From positions 314,459-378,458 of the forward strand of contig NW_020289998.1 of the NCBI RefSeq assembly GCF_003144195.1: a DNA stretch of 64,000 bases. Direction: 5' to 3'. Every line of letters starts with the position of its first letter. The stretch's first letter is position 1. A program made the translations under genes and the position numbers. The notes below the pieces were generated by a model that was not told where the DNA came from, ran no database searches, and saw only the letters and a list, made by a program, of their open reading frames with translations. This document shows positions 23,117 through 34,146 of this stretch, in pieces. The stretch comes from Ceraceosorus guamensis. Taxonomy: Eukaryota; Basidiomycota; Exobasidiomycetes; Ceraceosorales; Ceraceosoraceae.

Positions 23117-24889
23117 ATGCGTTTGTCCGATGTGCTTCGAGAGACGAGTCGTGAACTGACGCAAAGCGCTCTCCTGGCGGTTTGCAGCCATTCATGGATG
23201 GGCCCCTTGCAGGCCACGCTGCCAAAGTCCTTCCAAAGGAGCGCGACGTTGGAGGATGAGCTGCTTGAAGATGTGCTCCGATCTATGCACGTCATTGCAC
23301 CTCTTGCGCTTGCGGATACCACTTGGGACAACGTTGGGCTCATCAGTCAAGCTCCCGTGCCTCGCAAAGGTGCGGACAAGGTGTACCTCGCCATAGACTT
23401 GACGGAAGAGGTAGCGAACGATATTCTCTCCAAACCCAAGGTCGGAGCTGCGGTCATCTATCATCCGTGAGTGAATGTCGGGGAGTTGTTGACCAGTATT
23501 CTGTCCCTCTTATGCGCTTTGTCAAGTGCCCCGTAGAATCATATTTCGACCCCTCAAGTCTCTTACGCTTGCTGACTCTCAGCAACGATCGCTGCTCAAG
23601 CTGATTCAAGCGGGCGTCAGCGTGTACTGCCCCCACACATCACTGGATGCCGCAGTCGGAGGCATGACTGGTAAGCAGACGGTCGTTCGTCTTCCTACGC
23701 ATTCAGCAAGCTTACACGCTACCTGCTCATCGACGTCGTTACTCCCTCAAGACTGGCTCGCAAAGGCCGTAGCACAATCCCCATTCAGCGTCTTGGAGAG
23801 CTCAGATTGGAGAGTGAACGAATCCGCTGATCAGCAAGATTCGCAGTTACTGCGAAATCTTGCTATGCCCTTCACGATAGCTACCATACTCAAGGACGAG
23901 AGCACTGAGGAGCTGGAGTACAATCCCGATCTCATTTTTGCAGGCTCACGGCCGGTGATCAAGCCCATCATTCCAAGCGAAGCGAAACAAGCGGGCCATG
24001 AGGGTGCGGGCATGGGAAGGCTGGTGACCCTTCCGAAGCCTGACTTTCTAGACACGGTCATCTCTCACATGAGAGAGTTCGTCAAGGTCGGCACAGAGCA
24101 ATGGACTGGCGACTTCACAAACTTTGCTCGCGATCTCCACGATCCTGGCAACGTAGGTGCGTGTAGAGGGTGGTATCGAATCATTGGGCGCGGGGCACCA
24201 GTCTCTTGAAGTGCTGACCTCGCCATGACCTGCAAACACCAGTCAGAGTAGCAAGAGCGGCACGGCACGAAAATGGCTTCCAAGGGAAGCGCATCAGCAA
24301 GATCGCTGTTTGTCCAGGCTCTGGAGGGTCCATCTTCAAGAATGTGGAAGCCGACGTGTGTGAGTTGCTAAGCCCTTCGAAGGTTTCCGGAGCATTCATC
24401 GTGCAGGGAGGACCCGATGCGACCGACGAGCTCGAGTGACTGGGCCTTTGCTTGGCACCGCGCTCCTTTATTGACCTCTGTACACCTGTCCACTAGACGT
24501 CACTGGCGAACTTTCCCATGTAAGCATTGTTGGAGTATGTCCTCTGCGAGGCCTAGCTCAGAGCGCTGAATCTTGAGCGCGCGCGCGCCTCTTCCCGAAA
24601 GCACGAGATTCTCTATTTCACTCAACAGAAACACTCGAGCGTAGTCTTGCTCAACCACACCAATTCCGAGAGACCATATTTGCCCATACTCGCTCTTCGC
24701 CTGGGCGCAGCTCTCGAGCTCGCTCGCCACGGTCGTCAAGGGGCATCGGGTCCCCCGCCCAGTGGGAAGCCAGCCCTACAACAGGCTCTCGATCGCATCG
24801 TCGTCGGCAACAAAGATCGCGACCCGATCGAAGATGCCGGACCTAAACGTCCAATGAGAACACTTCAGGAGATGCTCTCGCCCAGCTAG
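23117..24889 (+). CDS. NIF3 / DUF34 family protein (Nif3-like)
   Basis: Conserved metal-binding protein of uncertain function. Five exons: 23117-23466, 23537-24156, 24243-24359, 24497-24519 and 24602-24889. The NIF3 fold is clear: MHVIAPLALADTTWDNVGL, AVIYHPIIFRPLKSLT (the HP metal site), AGVSVYCPHTSLDAAVGG, a long central insertion, then KIAVCPGSGGSIFKNVEAD, VYVTGELSHHEIL with the HH metal ligands split exactly by an intron, and HTNSERPYLP. The fourth exon has only 23 bases. Joins were fixed by the family motifs (for example Y from t+ac in ADVYVTGELSHH). The 5' end is uncertain: 23117 is the first in-frame ATG in the exon, but 60 residues precede the conserved start, a further in-frame ATG follows at about 23198, and an upstream exon is possible. 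The stop converges with the bHLH gene across 274 bases. Confidence 0.85.
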
Positions 24890-25163
24890 CACACGGAGCT
24901 GTCCTTGCACAGGCGTCTCTGTCACCTCCTTCTTTCGTTGCGTGTTCATTCAGCTGCTCAAGAGACTCTTTCGAGGTAGATGAAGCGAGGACACCCCATC
25001 GTGTAACAGGAAACCAAGCTACATTACAATGCTCATGGGTAGCTACTGAACAAGGCGATACAGAGAAGGAGAGAGTGGGCTGCAGATTAGGTGGTGTTCC
25101 GGAGGAGTCTTCCTTTGGTTCGCGAAAGCACCGCTTAGAAAGCAAGATACGGTGTGATCGGCA

Positions 25164-26905
25164 TCAACCTCTCGCACGTTTGCTACGCGCAGACTCGACC
25201 GGAGCTTCAGCTTCGAGAGCGCGCTTAGCACCGCCCGAAGCCTCATCCACAGCCATCTCGACATCGCCGCCCTTCTGAGCAGCAACGTCGCGGGCAGAAG
25301 CAGCCGCAGCCCCAGCAACAGCACCTTCGGCAAATTGGCGCAGGGCTTCGGCATCATCGTGCGAAGGTGCTGGAACACCGGCTTCCGCAGCCGTAGGGTC
25401 TCCCGCATCGTGCTCGTTGAATTGGTGTTGTTGTTTGATGTCTCCAGAGTATTCCTGTGACCTGTCTTCAGGATAGTAGATGTCGCCTTGGCCCTGGTCG
25501 TTGTCCTCGGCAGCGGGAGCTGGCGCAGGTGGCTGGCTCTCGTCGCCCTGAAGATTGTACTGATCTCTCAAGCGCTCGCTGTCCTGCTTTGCGCTCTCAA
25601 GTTGCGCTGAGGCGGGCGGGTTATCTTCAGCAGGAGGCAGACCCAACTGCTCGCGGAAACGGCCATTCTCGCGCTTCAAGTCGTCGAATTGAGCCTGAAG
25701 ATCGGACATTGCCTGGTCCATCAAGAGTTTTTCCAACGTCCACTTCTCGAGATTGCTATGGTCTTCCTTCTTCAGCTTGATGATGTACTCGTTCACCTTT
25801 TGCAAAAGGGTACTCTTTGGCTGCTTGGGATCGATGCCGGGCACCAGGCTGGCTAGGGTCTCGATGTTCTGGGACAGCACCTCTCGCCTCCTTCTTTCTA
25901 CCTCTTTCTGTATGCGAGGCAAGTGGTGCCTATTAGCCATCAAAACCGCGCATATTCGCTCCATTCCAGAACTTACATGCTTGTCCTTGAGCTCGCGTTC
26001 GCTCATTTCCTTTCTAGACTTGCCCTTCTTGCCGCCTTTGATGTCATCAACACTTTCATCAAAGTAGCCAGCAGCTCTAGCGTCTTCCTCGCTCATACCC
26101 TCAGGGATCGCCTTCCATGGTTTATCTCCCTTGTTCTCGGTCGCTCCGTCGCCTGCCTGTTCACCGTTGGCCGAAGCGGGGTCACCACCAGCAAGAGCGC
26201 CCATAGCCGCGATGGCTTCGTCTTCAGGTCCTAGAGTATCACGGCGAATCTCCGAAGAATCCGCGTTCTGACCTTCTCCTGCGGCAGCGTCTTGACTTGC
26301 GAACGCATTGCCTGACTGGCCTTGACCGTACACGGGACGGTAGTCATCTTGGTCATCTTTGCCATCGCGTTGACCATTCTCGTGATGTGGTTCAGTTGAA
26401 CGCCTCTCGCCAGAGGCGAATGACGTCAATGCGTCTGCCGCCTGATCGTGGTCCAGAGAGCCTCCCTCCGCAGATGCTTCATTATCAGCCGGCGCTGCGT
26501 TGTGTCATGGTCAATTCGATCAGTTCTACATTAATCTGCTTCGAGATCTTAGATGAGGACTTACGCTGACTAGAATCGCCATCGGCCCCCCTTTGTTGCT
26601 GATGACAGGAAGGAGGAAGATCAATGAGATTCTGCGCTTGGCAACGCCAGATGCAGCCCCAGCGCACGCCTGCTCAACGGTAGCCTTGCTGAATTCAGAC
26701 TCACAGCAGCATAGGCCAGGAAGGCCGTGGTCAAATCTTGATCATCTTCATTCTCTTGATCTCCATCGCGATTGGTCTGCGACGCGTCAAGCCCGGTCAC
26801 AGCCTCACCTGCCTCGCCCTCTGGTAAAGGTGCAGGTGCCGGCTCTTGAGGCTGAGACGATTGCTCAGCATCTTGCACTAGCTGACCATTGTGATGTGTT
26901 GACAT
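25164..26905 (-). CDS. Cbf1-like bHLH transcription factor
   Basis: Basic helix-loop-helix DNA-binding protein of the Cbf1/centromere-binding-factor type, expected to bind RTCACRTG. Four exons: 26905-26705, 26598-26565 (34 bases), 26494-25977 and 25907-25164, about 498 residues. A long acidic, Gln/Glu/Asp-rich N-terminus precedes the bHLH domain KDKHKEVERRRREVLSQNI with ETLASLVPGIDPKQPKSTLL and QKVNEYIIKLKKE. The H-E-R pattern in the basic region predicts CACGTG recognition. A coiled segment follows (LQAQFDDLKRENGRFREQLG). The last intron cuts the basic region right after the first His. The C-terminus is Pro/Ala/Gln-rich and ends in a basic cluster (KRALEAEAPVESARSKRARG), possibly a nuclear localisation signal. 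A GTCACGTG site sits 96 bases upstream of its start. The role in methionine genes or centromeres is only by analogy. Confidence 0.85.
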
Positions 26906-27000
26906 CCTGACGTACGTCGCCGATGATCGCTTTCGTGACAGGGATGATCTGGTTGGCGATAAACCTTACCACCTGGGTTGGAGTCTCGAGTGTGGTGTCC

Positions 27001-27008
27001 GTCACGTG
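27001..27008. promoter_or_regulatory. GTCACGTG (Cbf1-type) site upstream of the bHLH gene
   Basis: The octamer matches RTCACRTG, the known Cbf1 core, and lies 96 bases before the start of the Cbf1-like gene. Autoregulation is inference. Confidence 0.4.
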
Positions 27009-27608
27009 CGAAGTTGGGGTCGCGCTTGGACGCGTTCCACTTGTCGGTCACGAGTGTCAAACCGCTGAAAGCGCGACTGGAGGACAGGTCAGCGGATAGC
27101 TGTGTCGAACGGCAAGGCAACCACCTCTCACGGATATTGGCCGCTTGAGTGGAGAAATGGTGGTAAGGAATTGCGGCGTGGCGGACAGAGCTGGTTATAT
27201 CAGGGAAATGGCGCAAAGTCGCGTCACGTTGGCAAGTTGGGTGAATGTGGTGGGCGTGAGTGGCAGGGCGCGGTGGTTGGCGCGGGAGGGAAAAGTTTGC
27301 ACGTGCTTCAAATTCGAACGGGCGCCCGCGCGGCTTGTTGCTTATGGTTGCCGCGTGCTGGGTAGCCACGCAGCCAGCACATGATGATGCAGGCTTGGCT
27401 GCACGGTGGGGCGCCTGAGCCGTGTCGTGTCGCGGGAGCATGCAGAGACGATTTGCGCTCGCTGGTGGAATGCTGCTGCTTGCGACCGGAAGCAGCGCGT
27501 GTCGGCGGCCCAGGATTGTGCGCGCGGCTGCACACAGCAAGAACGCAACACGTGGCGAATCCTGATGGAGCGCGCGGCCGGACCACATACGTGCGCACCC
27601 TTTCTTGA

Positions 27609-27623
27609 CTGCTGCTGCTGCTG
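27609..27623. repeat. (CTG)5 microsatellite
   Basis: Five perfect CTG units in the eIF5A upstream region, the first of three such tracts within 360 bases. Confidence 0.9.
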
Positions 27624-27839
27624 CATGCATGCACGGCCTCTGGCTGCTGCTGTGGCCGCGGTCGTGCTCAGTGCCCATATAGCAGCAGCGCATCCATGCT
27701 GCAGCTCGCTTGCAGCGCGGCGCGGAGGAAACTCACGCCTCGCGAGTCGCGACTCAGTGACTGCAGTCACGGAGTCACAAACCATGAGTCGTGAGTGGCG
27801 GGCTGGAGAAGGGGGGGGCCGCTTAGCACGCTGTTGTGA

Positions 27840-27857
27840 CTGCTGCTGCTGCTGCTG
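27840..27857. repeat. (CTG)6 microsatellite
   Basis: Six perfect CTG units, second of three tracts upstream of eIF5A. Confidence 0.9.
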
Positions 27858-27944
27858 GTCACACGCGCAAAAGTGTGCAGACGGCGGAACGGGCGCAGTT
27901 GTGCGTACTAAACTTGATATGGCTGCCTGCTGGGCACGCAGAAG

Positions 27945-27960
27945 CTGCTGCTGCTGCTGC
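27945..27960. repeat. (CTG)5 microsatellite
   Basis: Five CTG units plus C, third of three tracts upstream of eIF5A. Confidence 0.9.
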
Positions 27961-28156
27961 AAAGAGACAGAGCAGCGCCGTGCGTGCGAGGCAAACGAGG
28001 CGAATCAAAAAGCTTCGCGCATTTCATTCAAAGCAGCTTTGCACTTCTTCGCTCGTCTACCCTGCCCTGTATAGCCCTTTTGACCGCAAGCACCTCTTCA
28101 CGCGACCATCACACAAACGCCGAATCTCTCTTCTCCGCCCAAACAAGCTGCCCAAC

Positions 28157-29306
28157 ATGGTGAGTGGCACCAGGCTCTCAACATTTGCAAATTTCTCTTT
28201 CCCCTCCCAGCTTGCCTGCTTGAAGCGTAGTTTGCAGCCATCCGATTTGCGTCATCCCGCTGACCCTGCGTCCCCACGCTCCGCCCTCTCCCCGCCACAC
28301 CACCGCAGTCTGACGATGAGGCTCACAACCAGAACTTCGAGACCGCCCACGCCGGTGCGTCTCTGACCTTCCCTATGCAGTGCTCTGCCCTGCGTAAGAA
28401 TGGTCACGTCGTCATCAAGGGACGTCCTTGCAAGGTGAGTGTCCCCCACTTTCTACTCGCGCGGGGCTAGCTCGGGTCGTCGTCTACCTCTGCTTCGTGC
28501 CCTCTCTCAGCGCAGTCGTGCTGGCGCACCCTCCAGGGAGAGAGCGCTGCTGGACTTGGCGATCGCGAGAGGCCTCTCCACTTGAACATTGGCATTGCGC
28601 GTTTCAGGGAGGAGAAGGGGTCTTGAGGCACGACGAGGACCATGCGATTCCAAACAGCTCGCGCTCCTTCTCTCTTGCGTATGCTGGTGCTTGCGTCGTT
28701 TCATGCACGACCAGCGAATGCGACTGGGCCTCAACCGCTGCACCTTCCGAACGAGCCCTCGAGATGCACCGGTTTGGGACATGCTGAACCTTCGCTCTTC
28801 ACCCTGTCATGCAGATCATTGACATGTCTACTTCCAAGACCGGGAAGCACGGTCACGCCAAGGTCCACCTTGTCGCCACGGACATCTTCACTGGCCGCAA
28901 GTACGAAGACATTTCGCCCTCGACCCACAACATGGACGTCCCTAACGTCGGTCGTCAGGAATACACTCTGGTAAACATTGGTGAGTGATGCGGTGGATCA
29001 ATGGGTAGTTGGCTGCAAAAGCTCGCAACGGGGCATGTTCAGGCGCGGGGTGCTGCCCGAGCTGCACGATGTGCGGCGCTGCATGCTCCGCTCAGAAGAC
29101 TGAATTCTTTGTTCTCGTGACATGCAGACGATGGCTTCCTCAACCTCATGACTGGTGACGGAGGCTCCAAGGATGACGTCAAGGTACCCGAGGGTGCCAT
29201 CGGAGACGAGATCACTGCCGGTTTCGAGGAAGGCAAGGACCTGGCCGTGACCATCGTCAGCGCTATGGGCGAGGAACAGGCCGTCTCCTACAAGGTCACC
29301 ACCTAA
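28157..29306 (+). CDS. Translation factor eIF5A (hypusinated)
   Basis: Binds the ribosomal E site and helps elongation through difficult peptide motifs and termination. Four exons: 28157-28159, 28309-28434, 28815-28980 and 29128-29306, about 157 residues, the standard eIF5A length. The first coding exon is only the ATG codon, followed at once by GTGAGT. Family landmarks are [38 protein letters not shown] (lysine 54 in TGKHG is the predicted hypusine site), [19 protein letters not shown] and [12 protein letters not shown]. The third intron is 380 bases, longer than usual here. The call is essentially certain; the ATG-only exon is supported by the good donor, the in-frame SDDE start after the acceptor and the absence of another ATG there. 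Confidence 0.97.
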
Positions 29307-30241
29307 ATATGCGCACGACTGCCTCTCCAACCCGACATCTCCCCACACAAGACTCCTCTTCAACCCTGCAAGTCAAAGAAGCAATAGTAATTTCGATGCT
29401 GGTTGTCCCAAACGCATTCCCCGCTCGGCTAGATGCTATTGTTCTCCGTGGATCACATGCACTTCGACGAGCCAAATGGGCTAGCCATGCCCCTCGCCTC
29501 ATTGCGCCGGACCACTGACGCGTGCAGCGAGCATTCACGAGTGCATGGCGAAGCACTTGTACAAAAGCAAGAAGCAGATCACTTTCTCCCGCCCCCTTCC
29601 CCCAAAATGACTGATCTAGCAATGCATTTTTGCTGTTCAGCCACAGCGCGAACCGCTGCATTCCCATCTCTGAGCTTACCTTTGTAGTTTCGGTCCATGG
29701 GTCTCGCCTGATTCTTGATTGTCCTTTGAGCATGCCGCGTGTCACGTGCGCTTCCCGATTGCGAAGTAGTCTCGAGTACAAGTAGTAGTAAATTGAAGAA
29801 GCAAATCTTGAATGGGAGGCATCAGGCAATCTGAAAGGGATTTGCGGATCTTTTCTTTCTCTTCTACACCGGAATCCCACATGTCTGGCTACCAGACAAC
29901 TTCGATCCTGTGTCCGACCGCGTGGTTCAAGGCTGCGCCGGCGGCCAAAAAATCTTGCGATTGCACAAGAAGTGAAACACTCGAGCATTTGATTGGTCAC
30001 GTTCATCACAAGGCAAAAAGCCAACCGAGCTCGAGCTTGGTGATCGGCCAAGCAAAGTGTCCGTGCAAAGTTTCGTGATCTCTTCTCGAATTGTTCATTC
30101 TCTTCATCGATTTGCGAGTAGATGTACAAAGAAGCAGAGGGGCAGCCGCTCGCGTCTTGCAAATCCGCAAAACAACGACCCTTCGCATTTTGCTGTCAGC
30201 AAGCTCTCCGACTTGTCGAGAGGGTGTTGGCGGTAAGCGCT
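29307..30241. other. Convergent intergenic region, no gene seen
   Basis: About 0.9 kb between the stops of eIF5A and delta-COP, long for a convergent gap here. It contains GATTCTTGATTG near 29709 and AAATCTTGAATG near 29803 (the dispersed CTTGA word) and a GTCACGTG at 29741-29748. Frames present are not exon-like. Confidence 0.45.
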
Positions 30242-32340
30242 TCATACGACGAGATAGTTCTCGGCGCTGAGCACTGTCTGGCTCGAGAAGGCCACTTCGA
30301 TGCCTGACTCTGCGGAGACGATCGAGTCCACCTACACAGAGCGGTCGGGATGGCGATGACTTAGGCTCGACTATTCATGAGCTTGAAGCGCATGCGATCA
30401 CTCACCTGTACTTCTGCCATCGTCTTCTGGGACACGAAGTCGACGCGCACGGGGAAGAAGATGCCAACATCTTCCGCGCCTTCCGTGACGCTGAATTCCA
30501 ACTGACCGCTAGTCGCCACGTCACTCGAAACTTCGTCCAGTCTCCACTGCAACACCGTCTGCGTGCCATCGTCTACGACCTCGTGCGCTCCTTCCGCAGC
30601 CTCAATGCTGGAAGGTTGCACGCCGTCCGGCAGCGGGACACTCAGCACGACGTGAGACAATGCTAGTTGTGTTGCTTCGAGCTCGTACTCGATTGTGACG
30701 TCGCACGCACCACTTCCATCACCAGCGGGTGATGGCCAGCAGTTGATGCTGAGAGGGACGGCAGTCTCATCCTTGGTAGTCGCTCGCCAGCGCAGAACAC
30801 CCAGATTCTGCCTGACTGGGAAAGGCTTGCTCACGTCGCGCAGTGCGATGATACGAGAGTCTGACCACGCCTTTTTGTCAACGTGCGGGTGCGTCTTGTA
30901 TGAAAGTCCTTCCTCTGCCAACAACGCAGATGGTGACGCGGGCGCAATTTGCAACCTGAGTTTTGCTAGAGAAGGATCCGTGACGCGAAGCTCCAGATCT
31001 CCTTTGAGCTCCAGTGAGGAGAGTGAGCCGTCCCGAGTGGCTTCCATTGACACTCGCTCCTTGACAACCAGGTGGACACTAATCAGAGGTCGTGAAGTCA
31101 GCCTTCGAACAGGTGATCAAACGAGGACCTCGGCGTCACTCACCTCTCTTGTACCACTGGTGGGAGCAGATCCAGCGGATCGCTGGCTGCTGCGACAGCG
31201 CGTGTCGGTGCAGCAGCTGCGCTGGCGGCAGCTGGAAGCAAGGGCTGTGCGCTTTCCACATCTCGGCCAGCCTCGGACGCATCCACGCCGATCGCACCAA
31301 GGAGATCTGGCTTCTTCTTTCCGAGCTGCATGCCTTTTGACTTGAATGGCTTGGCTGAAGGTACGGACGGACTGAGCGTTAAGGGGTCAAGTAGTCAGCG
31401 AGGTCCAGCAGAGCACTGTTCATAGGATCTTGGCATGTCTCACGTTGCGCCAGTGTCCCGCACTATCGGCGCGGTCTGGACTGGAGCAGCATCGAAGCGC
31501 CCAGACACGCCTTGATAGCCGCCAATGTTTCCTCCAAAGCCACCTGACCCTCCGCGCCTCGTAGCCTCCCTCCGTTGAAGTTCGAGCTGCTTTGCCCTGC
31601 GTTTCAGCTCTTCCTTCGCTTCCATCTCTTTGTTCTGTGAGTTTGTTCAAGTGATCAGCCACTTTACATTCACATTTGCGCTTTTGGCCAGGTGCCAGCT
31701 GAGCAGCGCCCTGTGCCCGCCCAATCTGTGCGACTCACTCTCTCAATGATTTCTTGGATCTTCTCCTCATGGGATTCCATCTCCATGATCGACCTGATTT
31801 GAGCCAAGCTCACATTCTCGCGGTAGCCCAGGCTGACGATCTCATCAAATGCCCCGAGTAGCTCGAATGAATTCCGGAGGATATCGCGCTCGTCGTGCCC
31901 TCTGCATATGTCTGCCACGGTCCTTGCAAAGAGATGAAGGGAGTCGATGTCTTGAAGAATGTTGGAGGATTTGGTGGTAATAAGGATCATGTAGAGGTCT
32001 TCAAGCGGTTGATAGACGTAGCGCACCGCATCTGTCTCGACGGATGTATGCTGCGCACCAGCTGAGATCAGCTTGGGAAAGCTGGCCAATAGCGCTTCCA
32101 CTCGTGAACGAGGCATTTCGCAGAATTGACGCGATAGAACAGCTGAAAGGCGGATCAATGCACAAGCTCGAGGGAATCAGCAATGCCCTCGATGTCTCCG
32201 TTGGAGCAGCCGCGTCTTTGGTGACTTACGCTTGCCGCCCCGCGTCGTAATCGAAGCTGCGAGGACCACCTGGGAAGCAAAGTTCAGAGGGATTCGTGAG
32301 CTCGGCTCGGCAAACGGTATGTTACCTGTGCACGCACCAT
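30242..32340 (-). CDS. Coatomer subunit delta (delta-COP)
   Basis: COPI coat subunit for Golgi-to-ER retrograde traffic. Seven exons keep frame: 32340-32326, 32269-32230, 32142-31739, 31634-31444, 31371-31144, 31078-30406 and 30331-30242, about 546 residues. The longin domain starts MVRAQVVLAASITTRGGK and continues LSRQFCEMPRSRVEALLASF, YVYQPLEDLYMILITTKSSN and FDEIVSLGYRENV. Then comes the helical linker NKEMEAKEELKRRAKQLELQ, KSKGMQLGKKKPDLLGAIG, and the mu-homology domain VHLVVKERVSMEATRDGSLS, ELRVTDP, NLGVLRWRATTKDE and PLSINCWPS. The last small exon supplies the expected end, VLSAENYLVV. A frame read past the sixth exon would stop within 15 codons, so splicing to the last exon is needed to complete the fold. 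The first exon encodes only five residues. Confidence 0.92.
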
Positions 32341-33175
32341 GATGCCGCTCTAACTGGGTTTACGCCAGTATTTAGCTTCTACGAGCTCGTGTGTGAGCTG
32401 CAAACAAAGACCTCAAAGCAATTCCGGTTGCAAGCCCCCAGTACGCTCGACAGCTGATGCTACACCGGCTGCTGGAAAGCTTGTGCAGTCGGATGTGGGC
32501 GGTGCCGTGAAGCAAGGGCAAATGAGGAATGGATGGAAGGTCTGCACAGCCAGAGTCGTGCTTGGTGTGACGTTGCATAGTCAGTCACCTGCTGGACCAA
32601 CATGCGCGAACCAGAATAAGGTGTGCGTGCTGGCTGTGGGCGGGCTCAGTCGCGCGTACAACAAGCAGCACACTTGCTGCCGTGGCCGAGGTCACTCGAG
32701 CTGCCGCGCACGGGCGCCAGCACGTGGAATCGTGAATACATGCATGTGCGTGTGCATAAGAAGGAACGCATGCCCCGCCTTGTGCGTCCCACTTAATGCC
32801 GCCTTGAATAACCACATCCTCTCCTCACTTCTCGATCCCCGCTGGGCGATGTCCATTCACATTCGTGATTCGTGATTCATGATTGAGACATGCGCGATTC
32901 TGAAGTGTGATTTGATCACATCGCTCTCTTCGCTCATCGCAGATTTCACGCATCACTACAACATCGCAGAGACGCTGAGCCAGAGCGAATTCTCATCAGC
33001 CAGTGGTCGTGACACGGAACACAAACAACGGTCATCGCTCTGCCACTACTTGTCCGCACCAATCACTGCGCATACACCCAAGCAGAAGATCGCCATCGAT
33101 ACTGTGTCTCGTCAAGCATCGCATCTTCACTCGCGAATTCTCAGACTGCATCTGCATCAGGCGAACTGAAAGGGA
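32341..33175. promoter_or_regulatory. Divergent promoter region between delta-COP and LSM7
   Basis: About 0.8 kb with no supported gene. The word ATTCGTGATTCGTGATTCATGATT at about 32861-32884 is a short tandem run of a 9-base unit, close to the dispersed TCGTGA motif. The last 180 bases before LSM7 look like its leader. Confidence 0.4.
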
Positions 33176-33959
33176 ATGGCAGATCGAGGTGTAAGTGCAC
33201 AGAAACTCACAAGCCATCCGCGCCCTTCTTTAGCTCGCTCACAACGCACCGCTCAACAGGGATCGCGTGTGGGAGGCCGAGGTGGCGGTAGCAGAGGCGG
33301 TCGGGCGGGAGGCGGCGCTGGAAGAGGCGGTGGACGAGGTGGTGCATCAGGATCGGGCGCTGCGGGTGCCTCCGCAGTCTCTGGACCTGAAAGACCGAAG
33401 AGAGAGGCTATCCTGGACTTGGCGAAATACGTCGATAAGAGGATCCGGGTAAAATTCACGGGAGGTCGTACTGGTGAGCACACGTAGAGTCGACACGACT
33501 TTTGAAGATGGAGAGACAGGAAAACTGAAGGCTGTACACCATCCTTGATGTTTTCCTTTGATTCAGTCATTGGCGTGTTGAAGGGATACGATCAGCTTTT
33601 GAATTTGGTGATGGACGAAGTGGAGGAGTACATCATTGGTGAGGCAGTACGCCGTCACAGTGTCGAGTTGTGTGCCAACCGCGCTGACAGACACGTTCTC
33701 CTGGCTGCCATACACAGACCCCGAGAGCGGGGAAGCGACGGAACAAACTCGAGCGCTGGGCTTAGCGGTGCTGAGAGGTACAGCTTTGATAGTCATCAAC
33801 CCTGCAGATGGCTTCGAACAGATCTCCAAGTGAGTGAAAGGAACTACTGGCGTGTCGTGGCATTCACAGTGCACCGCGCACGCTCGTCGCAAGTCATTGG
33901 AGCTGACTCAAATAATCTTTTCGTCTGATGCGCGCAGCCCTTTCGCGGCGCCAGAGTAG
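33176..33959 (+). CDS. U6 snRNA-associated Sm-like protein LSM7
   Basis: Subunit of the LSM2-8 ring on U6 snRNA and the LSM1-7 ring in mRNA decay. Five exons: 33176-33190, 33260-33473, 33567-33638, 33718-33829 and 33938-33959, about 144 residues, longer than the usual 100-110. The Sm fold is clear: KREAILDLAKYVDKRIRVKF, GGRTVIGVLKGYDQLLNLVM, DPESGEATEQTRALGLAVLR and GTALIVINPADGFEQISNPF. The extra length is an N-terminal Gly/Arg-rich segment (about 30 residues, GGRGGGSRGGRAGGGAGRGG type) before the Sm domain, an RGG-like region more often seen in LSM4 tails. The first exon encodes MADRG only. The last exon is 22 bases. It converges with the desaturase gene across 187 bases. Confidence 0.92.
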
Positions 33960-34146
33960 GCGTGCACCAGAAGCAGACACACCGCAAGGCCAGCAGCGCC
34001 TTCTTTGATTCCCAGAACAAGGCAAAGCATGGTGTGATCCGTGGGCTAGACATGGCAACATAATCTACGACGCAGCATGTAATTACGCAAGTACAAGTGC
34101 GTGAAGCGCGACGATTGCATTGAAGCGTGCAGACGCGCCAAGTCGA

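Larger units (their letters stand above)
26906..28156. other. Divergent promoter region of bHLH and eIF5A genes with CTG tracts
   Basis: About 1.25 kb with no supported gene. It holds three CTG tracts (27609-27623, 27840-27857, 27945-27960), a block of GAGTC/GACTC words with ACTCAGTGACTGCAGTCAC near 27750-27800, and a GTCACGTG site at 27001-27008. Reading frames through the CTG tracts are low-complexity and are not called as genes. Confidence 0.5.

Noticed and set aside
27342-28074. Long frames on both strands through the CTG-rich region upstream of eIF5A
   Set aside because: Composition is repeat-driven (poly-Gln, poly-Cys/Ala), the frames lack motifs and overlap on both strands; GC-rich, repeat-rich DNA gives these by chance.
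33960-34076. Protein-like stretch just after the LSM7 stop in another frame
   Set aside because: It would need to replace the well-conserved NPFAAPE ending of LSM7; no acceptor in phase supports it.
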